Notes: generated by a model not told the origin, from the letters alone. 61,130 nucleotides of DNA from an uncultured Chlamydiae bacterium (GCA_937996705.1 CALKUQ010000007.1:1-61130), one strand, 5' to 3'; shown: positions 16,860 through 26,016, numbered from the stretch's first letter. Made by a program: numbers and translations.

Positions 16860-18568
16860 ATAGGCTGAATAATACCAAGATCCCACAAGAGAAGCAAGAC
16901 CCCTTCTTTTGTTAAACATGGAGAGCTGTCAGGATTTGTTCCTACAAGCAATGACTTATACTGATCTTGCCCTTCTTCATCTTGTTCCAAAACCTCAATT
17001 CCCTTCGATTCTAAGCTAGCTAACCAAGAGGCAATGGGGTCCCATTCACAATAAAAACTTTCGCAAATTGCATCAATTGTATAGGAGCTCTTTAGAAATC
17101 TATCAATTCTACCCACAAAGTGAGGAATACTCACATTTAAGGGAACATTAACATTTCTAAACGAATTTATTGCATTTCTAATGTTCATTTCGAATTTTTT
17201 ATTAATATCAGAAGAATCAGGGGTTTGCAAAAATTTCATAAGAATGCTTTTTCCATTCATAGAAAAATTCATTTGCGCTGCCCTTGTAGGCCACCTATGG
17301 GCTAACACAGTCGCTGTTTCCAAAAAAAGGTGGACATTATTCTCTCCTCCTACAGCATCTAAGGAGAGCCCTGGGTGGTGGGCATGAATTTTTTCGTTGA
17401 ATTTTCTAATTCCTTCCTTGATGAAGTCCTCTCGCATCTCTGCCAAACGGTGATGAACCACCCAAGCAATATCTGTTTTTGATTTTTGATCGAGCATATA
17501 TCCAATTTCTCGAAACCAACCTGTAACACAAGCCCCACCAATTTCAGAAAGCTCCTTTACATCCGCCTCAAATTTTTCATCATCACTCCGTGACATCTTA
17601 TACAAAACCATCTTTAGAATTTCTCGTCCGTGGTCAAAATTAATCGGTCTGGCATCTCGCAAGAAATCTGAAATCACCGCATCTTTGATAAGCTGCCATC
17701 CCTCTAGATTAATTGGAATACCGAGTGCTCTAACTCGGCCCTCAACACTATCGTAGAGTTCTCTAATATCTATTCCATCTAATTCTGCTTTGTCCTCACT
17801 TGAGAATGCCTCATTAAGATTTTTTGAATGCATTGCTCGAAAATCAATTCTAAAATCCCCCCCCTGAATTATCTCCTCCCAATTTTCAGGAAATCGAACC
17901 ATGGGAGCATCGACATAGCCTTCAGTTGCAATAAACTTTGAACTCAAAAAATCAAAAGCACTATTTTTTTCTAAATAATTAAATATCCCATATAAAGCGC
18001 CTCCTATTGCTATTGCTTTAAAAAATAACATCCGGGGAGTAGTCCAAGAGACTATGAGACTATTGATTAGCTCAAAAGGAACCAATCCTCTTTCTAAACG
18101 GCCTGGTAGATACCCCTTCTCTTTTATAACTATTAAAACCAATCCTGCGATCCCAAAAGCCCCCACCAAAACATTCCCTAAAGCTATCATCACAATATAA
18201 GAAATCAAACAAGCAGTATTAATAAGAAGGCCTGCCTGATTTAAAATTTTATCTACTACTTTATTCATCAAAGAGGTACAAACTGTTATTCCGCTCCCTA
18301 AATTTTTTAATATTGTGTTTTTCGTTAATTTAACTACCACAATGTTAAAAAGAGGGACAAATACCTTGAACAGTGCGACACAACTTGCCGCAATCTCGAA
18401 AACGGATCGATATCCAACTTTAGCAAACTGATTGTCTAACAGAGAAAACCTTGTAACCATAAAAGTTGATATCGTAGTCTGTTGCTTTCCATCTAACTGA
18501 AAAACAGTAATATCCTTTTGACAACTAAAGTGTTCTAAATTTAATGCCGCATTTATAAACATGAACAA
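16856..18568 (-). CDS. Large unrecognised membrane-anchored protein, effector-like
   Basis: 570 aa. Residues about 55-200 hold several hydrophobic segments (for example FVPLFNIVVVKL, LLINTACLISYIVMIALGNV, VLVGAFGIAGLVLIVI); the remaining 370 residues are soluble and helical, with a conserved-looking GGACVTGWFREIGYMLD near residue 350. I do not recognise the family. N-terminal paired membrane segments plus a large soluble domain are common in chlamydial host-interacting proteins, so that role is a guess. Coupled by ATGA to the downstream lipoprotein. Upstream is the 333-bp non-coding stretch with the inverted-repeat element. Confidence 0.65.
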   Translation of the reverse strand: MFMFINAALNLEHFSCQKDITVFQLDGKQQTTISTFMVTRFSLLDNQFAKVGYRSVFEIAASCVALFKVFVPLFNIVVVKLTKNTILKNLGSGITVCTSLMNKVVDKILNQAGLLINTACLISYIVMIALGNVLVGAFGIAGLVLIVIKEKGYLPGRLERGLVPFELINSLIVSWTTPRMLFFKAIAIGGALYGIFNYLEKNSAFDFLSSKFIATEGYVDAPMVRFPENWEEIIQGGDFRIDFRAMHSKNLNEAFSSEDKAELDGIDIRELYDSVEGRVRALGIPINLEGWQLIKDAVISDFLRDARPINFDHGREILKMVLYKMSRSDDEKFEADVKELSEIGGACVTGWFREIGYMLDQKSKTDIAWVVHHRLAEMREDFIKEGIRKFNEKIHAHHPGLSLDAVGGENNVHLFLETATVLAHRWPTRAAQMNFSMNGKSILMKFLQTPDSSDINKKFEMNIRNAINSFRNVNVPLNVSIPHFVGRIDRFLKSSYTIDAICESFYCEWDPIASWLASLESKGIEVLEQDEEGQDQYKSLLVGTNPDSSPCLTKEGVLLLLWDLGIIQPI

Positions 18569-18665
18569 ACCCCTAGAATAAGCGAAATTTCATTAAAATT
18601 TATTTAAGAACTTAAATACTACAGGAATGCCACGATATTAACAATTCGGGGAAATTATTTTAACT

Positions 18666-18843
18666 ATATACCGCTTCCAAATGAATCCTATCCATCTTTC
18701 ATTACCTGCTTCTTCCTCTTTATACTTGCCTCTAGCTTACCTAGTTTTCAAATAGAGCGCGCCCTCGGCATCGACTTACGTCTAATTTAAAGATAAAGCG
18801 CATGTAAAGAAATCTGGGTAACATTCATTTGGAAGCGGTATAT
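18666..18843. mobile_element. 178-bp MITE-like element with 21-bp perfect terminal inverted repeats
   Basis: The 333-bp gene-free stretch 18569-18901 is mostly this element. Left end atataccgcttccaaatgaa(t) 18666-18686 and right end 18823-18843 are perfect inverted repeats of 21 bp. TA dinucleotides flank both ends, as expected for IS630/Tc1-mariner-type insertion. It has no coding capacity. A third copy of the end plus 13 adjacent bases (34 bp in all) occurs at 27856-27889. The rest of the stretch holds the tRNA-Val promoter. Confidence 0.75.
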
Positions 18844-18857
18844 TTTTCACATTCCTC

Positions 18858-18887
18858 TTGAGAAAAAATAGGATATTCGTCTATGAT
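18858..18887 (+). promoter_or_regulatory. Promoter of the tRNA-Val/tRNA-Asp pair
   Basis: TTGAGA (18858-18863) and TATGAT (18882-18887) with an 18-bp spacer, about 19 bp before the tRNA-Val 5' end. It starts only 15 bp beyond the right end of the inverted-repeat element. Confidence 0.6.
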
Positions 18888-18905
18888 ATTCGACTATTAC
18901 GTTGA

Positions 18906-18977
18906 GGGCGTATAGCTCAGCGGTAGAGCACCTGTCTTACACACAGGCGGTCAGGGGTTCAAATCCCTTTGCGCCCA
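18906..18977 (+). tRNA. tRNA-Val (anticodon TAC)
   Basis: 72 nt, acceptor GGGCGTA/TGCGCCC with G-U tolerance, D-loop AGCTCAGCGGTAGAGC, anticodon loop CTTACAC, T-loop TTCAAAT. CCA is not encoded. Eight bases separate it from tRNA-Asp. Confidence 0.95.
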
Positions 18978-18985
18978 TACCCAAT

Positions 18986-19059
18986 GCGGGGGTAGTTCAA
19001 TTGGTTAGAGCGCCAGCCTGTCACGCTGGAAGTTGCGGGTTCGAGTCCCGTCCCTCGCG
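18986..19059 (+). tRNA. tRNA-Asp (anticodon GTC)
   Basis: 74 nt, acceptor GCGGGGG/CCCTCGC, anticodon loop CTGTCAC, T-loop TTCGAGT, discriminator G as expected for tRNA-Asp. CCA is not encoded. The yitT-like gene begins 17 bp later, so it may be read from the same promoter. Confidence 0.95.
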
Positions 19060-19076
19060 TTTCTTTTTATTATTAA

Positions 19077-19991
19077 ATGGATCTTATGGCACACCTTGGT
19101 ATCAACAAAAAGAAACCACTAAGACTCATCGGCGAGTACTTTGCTATAGCACTAGGAGCCTTTTTAGGTGCCCTCTCCATTCGAGTCTTTCTCTATCCGA
19201 ACCATTTGATTGACGGTGGTGTCGTAGGTATTGCCCTTATTTTAGGAAGATTGACAAGCGACAGTTTTATCTCTCTTTACCTCATTTTACTCAACATCCC
19301 CTTTGTCTACCTTGCCTATAAGTTTATTAGACGTACATTTGTCATCCAGATGCTGATTGCAATCGCATTTTTTGCTTTTTTTCTGAGCTGGCTGGAAATC
19401 GTCCCCCCCTTTACAGGAGATTCCATCGAAATTATAGCCCTTGGAGGGGCGATTTTAGGAATTGGAGCGGGATTAATCATTCGATACGGGGGCTGCACCG
19501 ACGGGAGTGAAATCCTTGGAATTATTATCAACAAGCGCTTTGGTTTCACTGTTGGGCAAGTCGTCCTTGTCTTTAATTTCTTCGTTTTTACAAGCTACGG
19601 ATTAATATTCCTTGATTGGCACATGGCGGTAAAATCTTTACTCACCTACATTGTAGCTTTCAAAATGATTGATCTTGTGATTGTAGGGCTTGATGAAATC
19701 AAAAGTGTAACGGTTATTTCAGCCAAGTCCCATGAGCTTGGAGAGGCTATTCTTCAAGAGCTAGGCCTCGGCCTTACAATAAGCCCAGGAAGAGGTGGGT
19801 ACTCAGGTGAGGAGCGAAACATCCTCAACGTTATTGTAGAGCGTCTCGACCTCTCTGACCTCAAAGAGCTCATTCTTAAAATTGATCAAAACGCTTTTAT
19901 GTCTATCACCAATGTATACGAAGTGATCTACAGCCATAAATCACTCAGAAAGCCGTTTCGGTCGAAGCGCAAACCTAAAGCCCTTTTGTAA
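19077..19991 (+). CDS. YitT-family membrane protein (YitT plus DUF2179 domain)
   Basis: 304 aa. Five to six hydrophobic helices (residues about 20-210), including FLYPNHLIDGGVVGIALILGR and RYGGCTDGSEILGIIINK, are followed by a cytosolic DUF2179 domain of about 80 residues ending in ITNVYEVIY. The family is widespread; its function is not established. An alternative start is ATG 19086. No clear Shine-Dalgarno sequence precedes either. It lies directly downstream of the tRNA pair. Confidence 0.85.
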   Translation: MDLMAHLGINKKKPLRLIGEYFAIALGAFLGALSIRVFLYPNHLIDGGVVGIALILGRLTSDSFISLYLILLNIPFVYLAYKFIRRTFVIQMLIAIAFFAFFLSWLEIVPPFTGDSIEIIALGGAILGIGAGLIIRYGGCTDGSEILGIIINKRFGFTVGQVVLVFNFFVFTSYGLIFLDWHMAVKSLLTYIVAFKMIDLVIVGLDEIKSVTVISAKSHELGEAILQELGLGLTISPGRGGYSGEERNILNVIVERLDLSDLKELILKIDQNAFMSITNVYEVIYSHKSLRKPFRSKRKPKALL

Positions 19992-20054
19992 AAAATCTTT
20001 ACACCTAAATCTTTTTTAATTAGTTTGGTGCTTTATCACTTTTTTGGAGCGTCT

Positions 20055-21203
20055 ATGTTTCCCCGTAAAACGACTTTACTTGCCTGTCTTATTGGACTTT
20101 CTGTACATGGGCTCTCTGGTCAACAAAGAGAAATTCTAGGACAAGATTATTCGCCAAGCTATAATGCTCCAGCTGCAGTTGCTGTTTCGCATAAATTAAC
20201 ACAGAAGTGGCTTGCAGAAGAGAGCTTTTTTGCTGATGCATCTTTTACCTATTGGTACCTATCAGAAGAGGGGTTAGAAATTGCAACAAATGGAGTTCTT
20301 AATGGCTCTACCCTTTATTATTCAACAAAGACATCGTCCTATTTCCCCTCATTTAACTATGAGCCAGGCTTTAAAGTTGGTATTGGATCGATTCACGCAA
20401 ATGAGTGGGTAAGCAAAGCTGAATACACGTGGACGCATGCGCATGTAGGCTCAAGTGGATTGCACTCTGCTTCAGGTGGGACTCTACCCGCTGGATCGAC
20501 TACTACAACTGCAGGAACTTCTGTATTTGTAGTGAATGACTGGTTCTTGCAAGGGAGTTCTTCAGGGCAGGCACTCGCTGCAAGCTCGATCTCATCGCAT
20601 TGGACATTAAACATGAATACACTAGATCTAACAGCTGGAAGACCTTGGTATCAAGGAAAAAGCTTGATTCTTTCAGCAATGGGAGGATTGGAACTTGCGT
20701 TTATCTCTCAAGAAATGAAGATCTCTCTCACTGAAGCCGCTGGACAACTTACGAGCCTTCCCTCTCAGCCCATCGATTCTCGCAATCACTCAAATTCTTG
20801 GGGAATCGGATTGATCACAGGTGGCGAATGCCTCCGCTTGCTCCCCTGGGACTTTTACATAAATGGAAAAGGCTCGCTAGCGCTGCTCTACACAACTTAC
20901 ACAAGTATAAAACATAGCGAAGATATCGCCTCAACCGCCTTCAATCCTGGTCCTTATAAAACCTCCTACAAAAATTACCACGCAGTTCGCCCAAGCGCCT
21001 CGCTTGATCTCGGCCTTGGTTGGGCTAGATACTTCTGCAACAATTCTTGCTACCTAGACCTCTCTCTCAGCTACCAATTTTCCATCTACTGGGCCCAAAA
21101 CATGATGCGCAAACTTCTCGATGACACCCTTGTAGGCATATCAGCCGCACCAGCCGATCTATTTACCCAAGGCCTTACTCTCACAGCAGCCATCCACTTC
21201 TAA
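20055..21203 (+). CDS. Outer-membrane beta-barrel, Legionella_OMP/MOMP-like
   Basis: 382 aa from ATG 20055, chosen because GGAG precedes it and it begins a signal peptide MFPRKTTLLACLIGLSVHGLSG; the frame itself opens at a GTG 10 codons earlier. The mature protein has alternating hydrophobic strands rich in Tyr, Trp, Ser and Thr, an early FADASFTYWYLSEEGLEIA segment typical of this porin-like family, and ends in Phe (TLTAAIHF), the usual beta-barrel C-terminus. Such proteins are the major porins of many environmental chlamydiae. The next gene follows after 10 bp. Confidence 0.8.
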   Translation: MFPRKTTLLACLIGLSVHGLSGQQREILGQDYSPSYNAPAAVAVSHKLTQKWLAEESFFADASFTYWYLSEEGLEIATNGVLNGSTLYYSTKTSSYFPSFNYEPGFKVGIGSIHANEWVSKAEYTWTHAHVGSSGLHSASGGTLPAGSTTTTAGTSVFVVNDWFLQGSSSGQALAASSISSHWTLNMNTLDLTAGRPWYQGKSLILSAMGGLELAFISQEMKISLTEAAGQLTSLPSQPIDSRNHSNSWGIGLITGGECLRLLPWDFYINGKGSLALLYTTYTSIKHSEDIASTAFNPGPYKTSYKNYHAVRPSASLDLGLGWARYFCNNSCYLDLSLSYQFSIYWAQNMMRKLLDDTLVGISAAPADLFTQGLTLTAAIHF

Positions 21204-21213
21204 GGAGCCCCCA

Positions 21214-22131
21214 ATGAAAAAAATCCTCTATTTCCTCACCTGCTGCGCTCTCCCCCTCTCCGCCTATGACGTCTATATCACAAGCGTTGCAGGTCCCGTT
21301 TTGAAATATACTGTTTCCGGTGAATACATAACATCTGACTCACCCTCCATCTCGATTAATCCCGAAAATCTTTGGGATAATTGTGATGGAATCGCAATCT
21401 CTCCAGATAAAACATCTTATTATATAGTAAGTATCGCTAATCATGCTGTTTATGTTGTTAATATTTTAGATAATACATTAATAACAACCATAGATACCAT
21501 TTTTGAACCAGGTGCAGGACTTGTAGGTCTTGCTTTTTCTCCTGATGGCAATTATTATTACGTAACCGATATCGAAAATCGCGTAGTTTACATCGTTTCA
21601 ACTGGAACCAATACACTCACTCACACAGTCAATCTACCCTCCATAGAACCGATCGCTATTGCTTTTTCACCAGATGGAACCTCTTATTACGTAACTGACG
21701 CCCTTACTGGTATAGTTTTAATTCTTTCAACTGCAACCAACACCCTATCTCAAACAGTTAATCTAGAAAATAATGGACAGTATGGCATTGCTTTTTCTCA
21801 AGATGGAGCCTCTTATTACGTAACTGACTACAATACTAACGTAGTTTCAATTCTTTCAACTGCAACCAACACCCTCTCTCAAACAGTCAGTGGCATTTTT
21901 CGATCCCTTGCAGCCCTGACTGGGATTGCCTTTACGCCAAACGGCAACTTTTATTACGTAAACGATGAACTAACTAATGTAGTTTATATTGTCTCCACAG
22001 CAACCAACACTCTAATAAGCACAATCACACTCCCTCCTGATTTTACGCCCTGGGGGATAGCAACAAATTCACCTGAGTTTCCCTCACATAATTTTAGAGC
22101 CTTTTCTAGAAGCAATTTTCATTCTAGATAG
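21214..22131 (+). CDS. Secreted YncE-like beta-propeller protein
   Basis: 305 aa with signal peptide MKKILYFLTCCALPLSA. The mature part consists of about six repeats of roughly 42 residues built on IAFSPDGTSYYVTD, then a strand pair and STATNTLSQTV, as in YncE/40-residue beta-propeller proteins. The nearly identical central repeats suggest recent internal duplication. It binds no obvious cofactor; YncE-type proteins are periplasmic or surface-exposed. It follows the porin gene by 10 bp, probably co-transcribed. Its end overlaps rmlA on the other strand by 8 bp. Confidence 0.8.
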   Translation: MKKILYFLTCCALPLSAYDVYITSVAGPVLKYTVSGEYITSDSPSISINPENLWDNCDGIAISPDKTSYYIVSIANHAVYVVNILDNTLITTIDTIFEPGAGLVGLAFSPDGNYYYVTDIENRVVYIVSTGTNTLTHTVNLPSIEPIAIAFSPDGTSYYVTDALTGIVLILSTATNTLSQTVNLENNGQYGIAFSQDGASYYVTDYNTNVVSILSTATNTLSQTVSGIFRSLAALTGIAFTPNGNFYYVNDELTNVVYIVSTATNTLISTITLPPDFTPWGIATNSPEFPSHNFRAFSRSNFHSR

Positions 22132-23011
22132 CGCGATCTAAGAGTCTGCCTAAGTATTCCCCATAGGAGCTTTTCTTTTGCAAATCAGCTAGCTTTTGGA
22201 GCTGTTCTTTACCAATATAACCCTTATTATAAGCGATTTCCTCGATGCAGGCGATTTTGATATTGTGTGTTTCTTGGATGATTTGGACATAGGTAGAGGC
22301 CTTTTGAAGGTCTTCAAAGGTTCCTGAATCAAACCAGGCAGAGCCTCTGCCAAGCTTAACAACGCCAAGCTCCCCTTTCTTGAGATAGACATTATTTACG
22401 TCGGTAATTTCTAATTCACCTCTTCCTGAAGGCTTGAGGTTTCTACAAATTTCCATCACTTGATCATCATAGAAGTAAAGACCTGTAACTGCGAAATTCG
22501 ACGGAGGGTGCTTGGGTTTTTCAAGAATTTCTATAGGCTTACCCGCCTCGTCAAACCTAAGAACCCCGTAGCGCTCAGGACTATGCACTTCATATCCAAA
22601 AATCGTTGCGCCAACTTCAGGATGACTCATTTTAGCCAAAGTCTTATGAAGAGTCTCCGCATAAAAAATATTATCCCCTAAAACAAGGGCGACATGATCA
22701 TTGCCAACAAACTCCTCTGCTACAAGAAGGGCGTGCGCTATCCCTTTGGGCTCCTCTTGTACTCCATACGAAATTCTCAATCCAAGATGACTTCCATCTT
22801 CAAAAAGTCTTTGGAATCTATAGAGATCTTGCGAAGTTGAAACAATCATCACATCTCTAATCCCAGCCATCATTAAAATCGCTAGGGGATAATAGATCAT
22901 GGGTTTGTCATAAACTGGAAGTAATTGTTTACTAGTTACAAGTGTTAGGGGAAGGAGGCGCGTTCCGCTGCCACCTGATAAAATAACCCCTTTGAGGCCC
23001 TTTTTAGTCAT
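22124..23011 (-). CDS. rmlA: Glucose-1-phosphate thymidylyltransferase
   Basis: 295 aa from ATG 23011, which overlaps the end of accC by 8 bp. Nucleotidyltransferase signature SGGSGTRLLPLT (residues 12-23), then SKQLLPVYDKPMIYYPL, LGDNIFYAE and GRGSAWFDSGT. It makes dTDP-glucose, the first step to dTDP-rhamnose and related deoxysugars. No rmlB, rmlC or rmlD lies nearby. Its coupling to fatty-acid genes is therefore positional rather than functional as far as can be seen. Confidence 0.92.
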   Translation of the reverse strand: MTKKGLKGVILSGGSGTRLLPLTLVTSKQLLPVYDKPMIYYPLAILMMAGIRDVMIVSTSQDLYRFQRLFEDGSHLGLRISYGVQEEPKGIAHALLVAEEFVGNDHVALVLGDNIFYAETLHKTLAKMSHPEVGATIFGYEVHSPERYGVLRFDEAGKPIEILEKPKHPPSNFAVTGLYFYDDQVMEICRNLKPSGRGELEITDVNNVYLKKGELGVVKLGRGSAWFDSGTFEDLQKASTYVQIIQETHNIKIACIEEIAYNKGYIGKEQLQKLADLQKKSSYGEYLGRLLDRAI

Positions 23012-24365
23012 TTTTAAATGTGCACCCTTCGGCAATTAGACTATCAATAAATGTAATTGGGTATTTACCCGACAAAAACCTTTCATTCTCAAGCATAAAC
23101 TTATGAAAAGGAATCGTTGTTTTGATTCCGCCGATATGAAATTCGCGTAGAGCTCTTTTTGCTCTTGCAATGGTCTCTTCTCTATCTTTTCCCCGAACAA
23201 TCAATTTAGCAATCATTGAATCGTAGTGGGGAGGAATTTTATAACCAGGGTAGCACGCGCTATCGATTCTGACATGCGGACCTGTACATGCAATAAAATA
23301 CTCTAACTTTCCCGGTGATGGCATAAATTCATTATGGGGATCCTCAGCATTGATACGGAATTCCATCACATGGCCCTTAAACTCTACATCATCCTGCTTT
23401 ATACCTAATTTCTCTCCCATAGCTATCCGAATTTGCTCAGTTACAAGATCGATCCCAGTAAGCTCCTCAGTAACTGTATGCTCTACCTGAATCCGGGTAT
23501 TTACCTCCATGAAGTAAAAATCACCCCCTTCATCCAGCAAAAACTCTACCGTTCCCACAGTATGATATCCGGCAGCTTTAACGATTCTAACAGCAGCCTC
23601 ACCCATTTTTTTTCGCATGCTCGAGGAAAGCAGCGGGCTTGGGCTCTCTTCGATAAGCTTTTGTCTTCTTCGTTGTATAGAGCAATCCCTCTCCCCTAAA
23701 TGAACATAATGTCCAAATTTGTCCCCTAAAACCTGAATCTCTATATGACGAGGATTTACAATCATTTTTTCTAAGTAGACGCTAGGATTTCCAAATGCAT
23801 TTTCAGCCTCAACTCTGGCCTGTTCAAACATTCTTACAAAATCCTCTGGGTCTTTTGCAATTCGAATCCCCTTACCTCCACCGCCAGCTGTAGCTTTAAT
23901 AAAGACAGGAAATCCGATTTTTTTAGCCTCTCTAAGCCCCTCTTCAACTGTAGGAACAATTCCGTCTGATCCTGGAATGACAGGACACTTGACCTTTTTT
24001 GCAATTTCTTTAGCCTTTGATTTGTCCCCCAACAGGGCAATCGATTTAGAATTTGGCCCAATAAAAACAATGTCACAATTTTCACAAATTGCAGCAAATT
24101 TTGCATTTTCGCTTAAAAATCCATAACCTGGGTGAATTGCATCGGCTCCGGTTATTTCACAAGCTGCTAAAATGCTTGGTATTTTTAGATAGGACTGGCT
24201 TGAGGGAGCAGGTCCAATACAGACAGCTTCGTCGGCGTGCAACACATGCAAGGCCTCTCTATCTGCTTCTGAATAGACCGCAACAGTAGAAATTCCCAAA
24301 TCATGGCATGCACGAATAATTCGTACCGCAATTTCTCCACGATTGGCAATTAATACTTTTTTCAT
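23004..24365 (-). CDS. accC: Biotin carboxylase subunit of acetyl-CoA carboxylase
   Basis: 453 aa, usual length. Motifs: IANRGEIAVRIIRA at the N-terminus; ATP-grasp glycine loop KATAGGGGKGIRIA; EVNTRIQVEHTVTEE near residue 290. With AccB it carboxylates biotin, the first step of malonyl-CoA synthesis. It begins 2 bp after accB stops. The accB-accC order directly after efp is the chlamydial arrangement. Confidence 0.97.
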   Translation of the reverse strand: MKKVLIANRGEIAVRIIRACHDLGISTVAVYSEADREALHVLHADEAVCIGPAPSSQSYLKIPSILAACEITGADAIHPGYGFLSENAKFAAICENCDIVFIGPNSKSIALLGDKSKAKEIAKKVKCPVIPGSDGIVPTVEEGLREAKKIGFPVFIKATAGGGGKGIRIAKDPEDFVRMFEQARVEAENAFGNPSVYLEKMIVNPRHIEIQVLGDKFGHYVHLGERDCSIQRRRQKLIEESPSPLLSSSMRKKMGEAAVRIVKAAGYHTVGTVEFLLDEGGDFYFMEVNTRIQVEHTVTEELTGIDLVTEQIRIAMGEKLGIKQDDVEFKGHVMEFRINAEDPHNEFMPSPGKLEYFIACTGPHVRIDSACYPGYKIPPHYDSMIAKLIVRGKDREETIARAKRALREFHIGGIKTTIPFHKFMLENERFLSGKYPITFIDSLIAEGCTFKND

Positions 24366-24367
24366 AC

Positions 24368-24814
24368 CTACTCGATTACAAATAAAGGTTGGCCAAATTC
24401 TACTGGATGGCCGTTTTCCACTACAGCTTTTGATAAAAGCCCTTTTCTATCGCTTTTTATTTCATTCATTACTTTCATAGCCTCGATGATACAAAGCACT
24501 TGCCCTTTTTCTACCATCTGCCCCTCTTCAACAAAATTAGGCTTGCCCGGGCCTGGAGATCTATAAAAAGTTCCAATCATAGGTGACTTCACATGATTTT
24601 TGTGATCGCACTCCTCATCCGATTGTGCTGTCACCGCAGGCTTCATAGGCGCTTCAGAGGTTGAGTGAATAACAACTTGCGAATCTCTTTTGGTATGTTG
24701 GACTAAATCTCCCTTTTCTAAGGAAATTTCCATCCCTTTCTCTTTGATCGTCAACTTATTTAGACCAGATTTTTCTAAAAGCTGTATGAGTTCTTTTATT
24801 TGTTTTAAATCCAT
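24368..24814 (-). CDS. accB: Biotin carboxyl carrier protein of acetyl-CoA carboxylase
   Basis: 148 aa. An N-terminal helix, a Pro/Ser/Thr linker (residues about 40-70) and a biotinyl domain with the modification site EAMKVMNEI (K114). The start codon abuts the efp stop codon with no gap, indicating coupled translation. Confidence 0.96.
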   Translation of the reverse strand: MDLKQIKELIQLLEKSGLNKLTIKEKGMEISLEKGDLVQHTKRDSQVVIHSTSEAPMKPAVTAQSDEECDHKNHVKSPMIGTFYRSPGPGKPNFVEEGQMVEKGQVLCIIEAMKVMNEIKSDRKGLLSKAVVENGHPVEFGQPLFVIE

Positions 24815-25372
24815 TTAAACTCTCTGTACATATTCATCTGCTTTAGTGTCGACCTTAATAATATCGCCACTTTCAATAAACATTGGGACCTCTATTTTTG
24901 CCCCTGTCTCCAAAATTGCTAAACGATTTGAGGCAGACATCACATTTGATGCGTCTAAATCTTCTGTTTTTACAATCATCAATTCTAAAAATTGCGGCAA
25001 ATCTACAGAAAACACGGTATCTCCATAAAGAAGTGCTTTTACCCCTACAGCCTCTTTTAAATAATTTACTTTATCTCCTACAACATCATTAGGGACAAGA
25101 ACCTGCTCTAAATTGTCTATATCTAAAAACAGATGTTGGTTTCCCTCCAAATACAGATATTCCAACCTCCGCTCATTGAGTTTTACTTCATCAACAGCTT
25201 GATCAGTTTTGAAGTTTTTTTCTAAAACCTCTTCCGTCATTAAATTCTTAAGTTTTGTTTTAATAAACGGCAAACCTTTTGCCACTGTCACTTTCACAGA
25301 AGATTCGACCCTATAAATCTTTCCATCAAAAGATATAGTCATTCCAGGTGTAATTTGATTACTTGATGTCAT
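24815..25372 (-). CDS. efp: Translation elongation factor P
   Basis: 185 aa with three beta-barrel domains (KOW-like, OB, C-terminal). It relieves ribosome stalling at polyproline. The tip loop that normally reads PGKG or similar is TVAKGLPF, keeping the Lys (K32) but not the Pro-Gly. Modification enzymes (epmA/B, earP, ymfI) are not in this window. It overlaps the HAD gene upstream by 4 bp (ATGA) and abuts accB. Confidence 0.95.
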   Translation of the reverse strand: MTSSNQITPGMTISFDGKIYRVESSVKVTVAKGLPFIKTKLKNLMTEEVLEKNFKTDQAVDEVKLNERRLEYLYLEGNQHLFLDIDNLEQVLVPNDVVGDKVNYLKEAVGVKALLYGDTVFSVDLPQFLELMIVKTEDLDASNVMSASNRLAILETGAKIEVPMFIESGDIIKVDTKADEYVQRV

Positions 25373-26016
25373 ACTCTCTCCAAAACTTTTGTTAGTTCTT
25401 TTATTGTTCCAATTGTAAAATCTACGTCAGGATGATTTTCCGGCTCATACGCCCCTCTTCCCTGCCGAATATGTATTGTAATCCCCCCAAGCTTTTTTGC
25501 ATCACATAAATCATTTCCGATCCGATCTCCTACCACAATAAAAGGACCAAATTTTTCTTTTAAAGCACAATATGCAGACCCTTTCTCTCCCCATTTGGCA
25601 ACTAATATTTCCTTAAATAACTGCCTATCAATATTATATAGATCAAGCTTCTCGTGCTGAACCTTATCGCTCCCACCTGTTACTATCGCCAAAGAATGTT
25701 TTTTGCCAAGTCCTTTTAAAAACTCATTTAATCCCTCTTCAATCGTAACTTCGATCCCGCCAAGAGATCCCTCTAACGCATTAAGTCCAATCACTTTATC
25801 CATCTCAGAGCCTTGCAAGTCCTCAACAAACTCTATAATGACATCCCTACTGCGACTTGCGGTTTCATTCATGGCTAAAAGCTTTTTTTTCCCCTCGTCA
25901 AAAGAGACAGCCAGTCCATTATCTATCATTTTAGCCAAAGCAAGCTCTAATTTTTTAGGGGTAATCTCCCTGGAAGTAGGGATCAAAGTATCGTCTAAAT
26001 CGAAAATGAGCAGCAC
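25369..26016 (-). CDS. HAD-superfamily hydrolase
   Basis: 215 aa. HAD motif I FDLDDTLIP (nucleophile D6, acid/base D8), motif II VTGG, motif III/IV GDRIGNDLCDAKKLG. Probably a small-molecule phosphatase; the substrate cannot be told. It is inserted in the operon between yvcK (22-bp overlap) and efp (4-bp overlap). Confidence 0.87.
   Translation of the reverse strand: MLLIFDLDDTLIPTSREITPKKLELALAKMIDNGLAVSFDEGKKKLLAMNETASRSRDVIIEFVEDLQGSEMDKVIGLNALEGSLGGIEVTIEEGLNEFLKGLGKKHSLAIVTGGSDKVQHEKLDLYNIDRQLFKEILVAKWGEKGSAYCALKEKFGPFIVVGDRIGNDLCDAKKLGGITIHIRQGRGAYEPENHPDVDFTIGTIKELTKVLERV

Noticed and set aside
18902..19213. Open frame across tRNA-Val and tRNA-Asp
   Set aside because: Sequence is accounted for by the two tRNAs and the start of the YitT-like gene.
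21520..22020. Near-identical blocks every 126-129 bp, considered as a CRISPR array or DNA satellite
   Set aside because: They are in-frame coding repeats of the beta-propeller protein, with no spacers.
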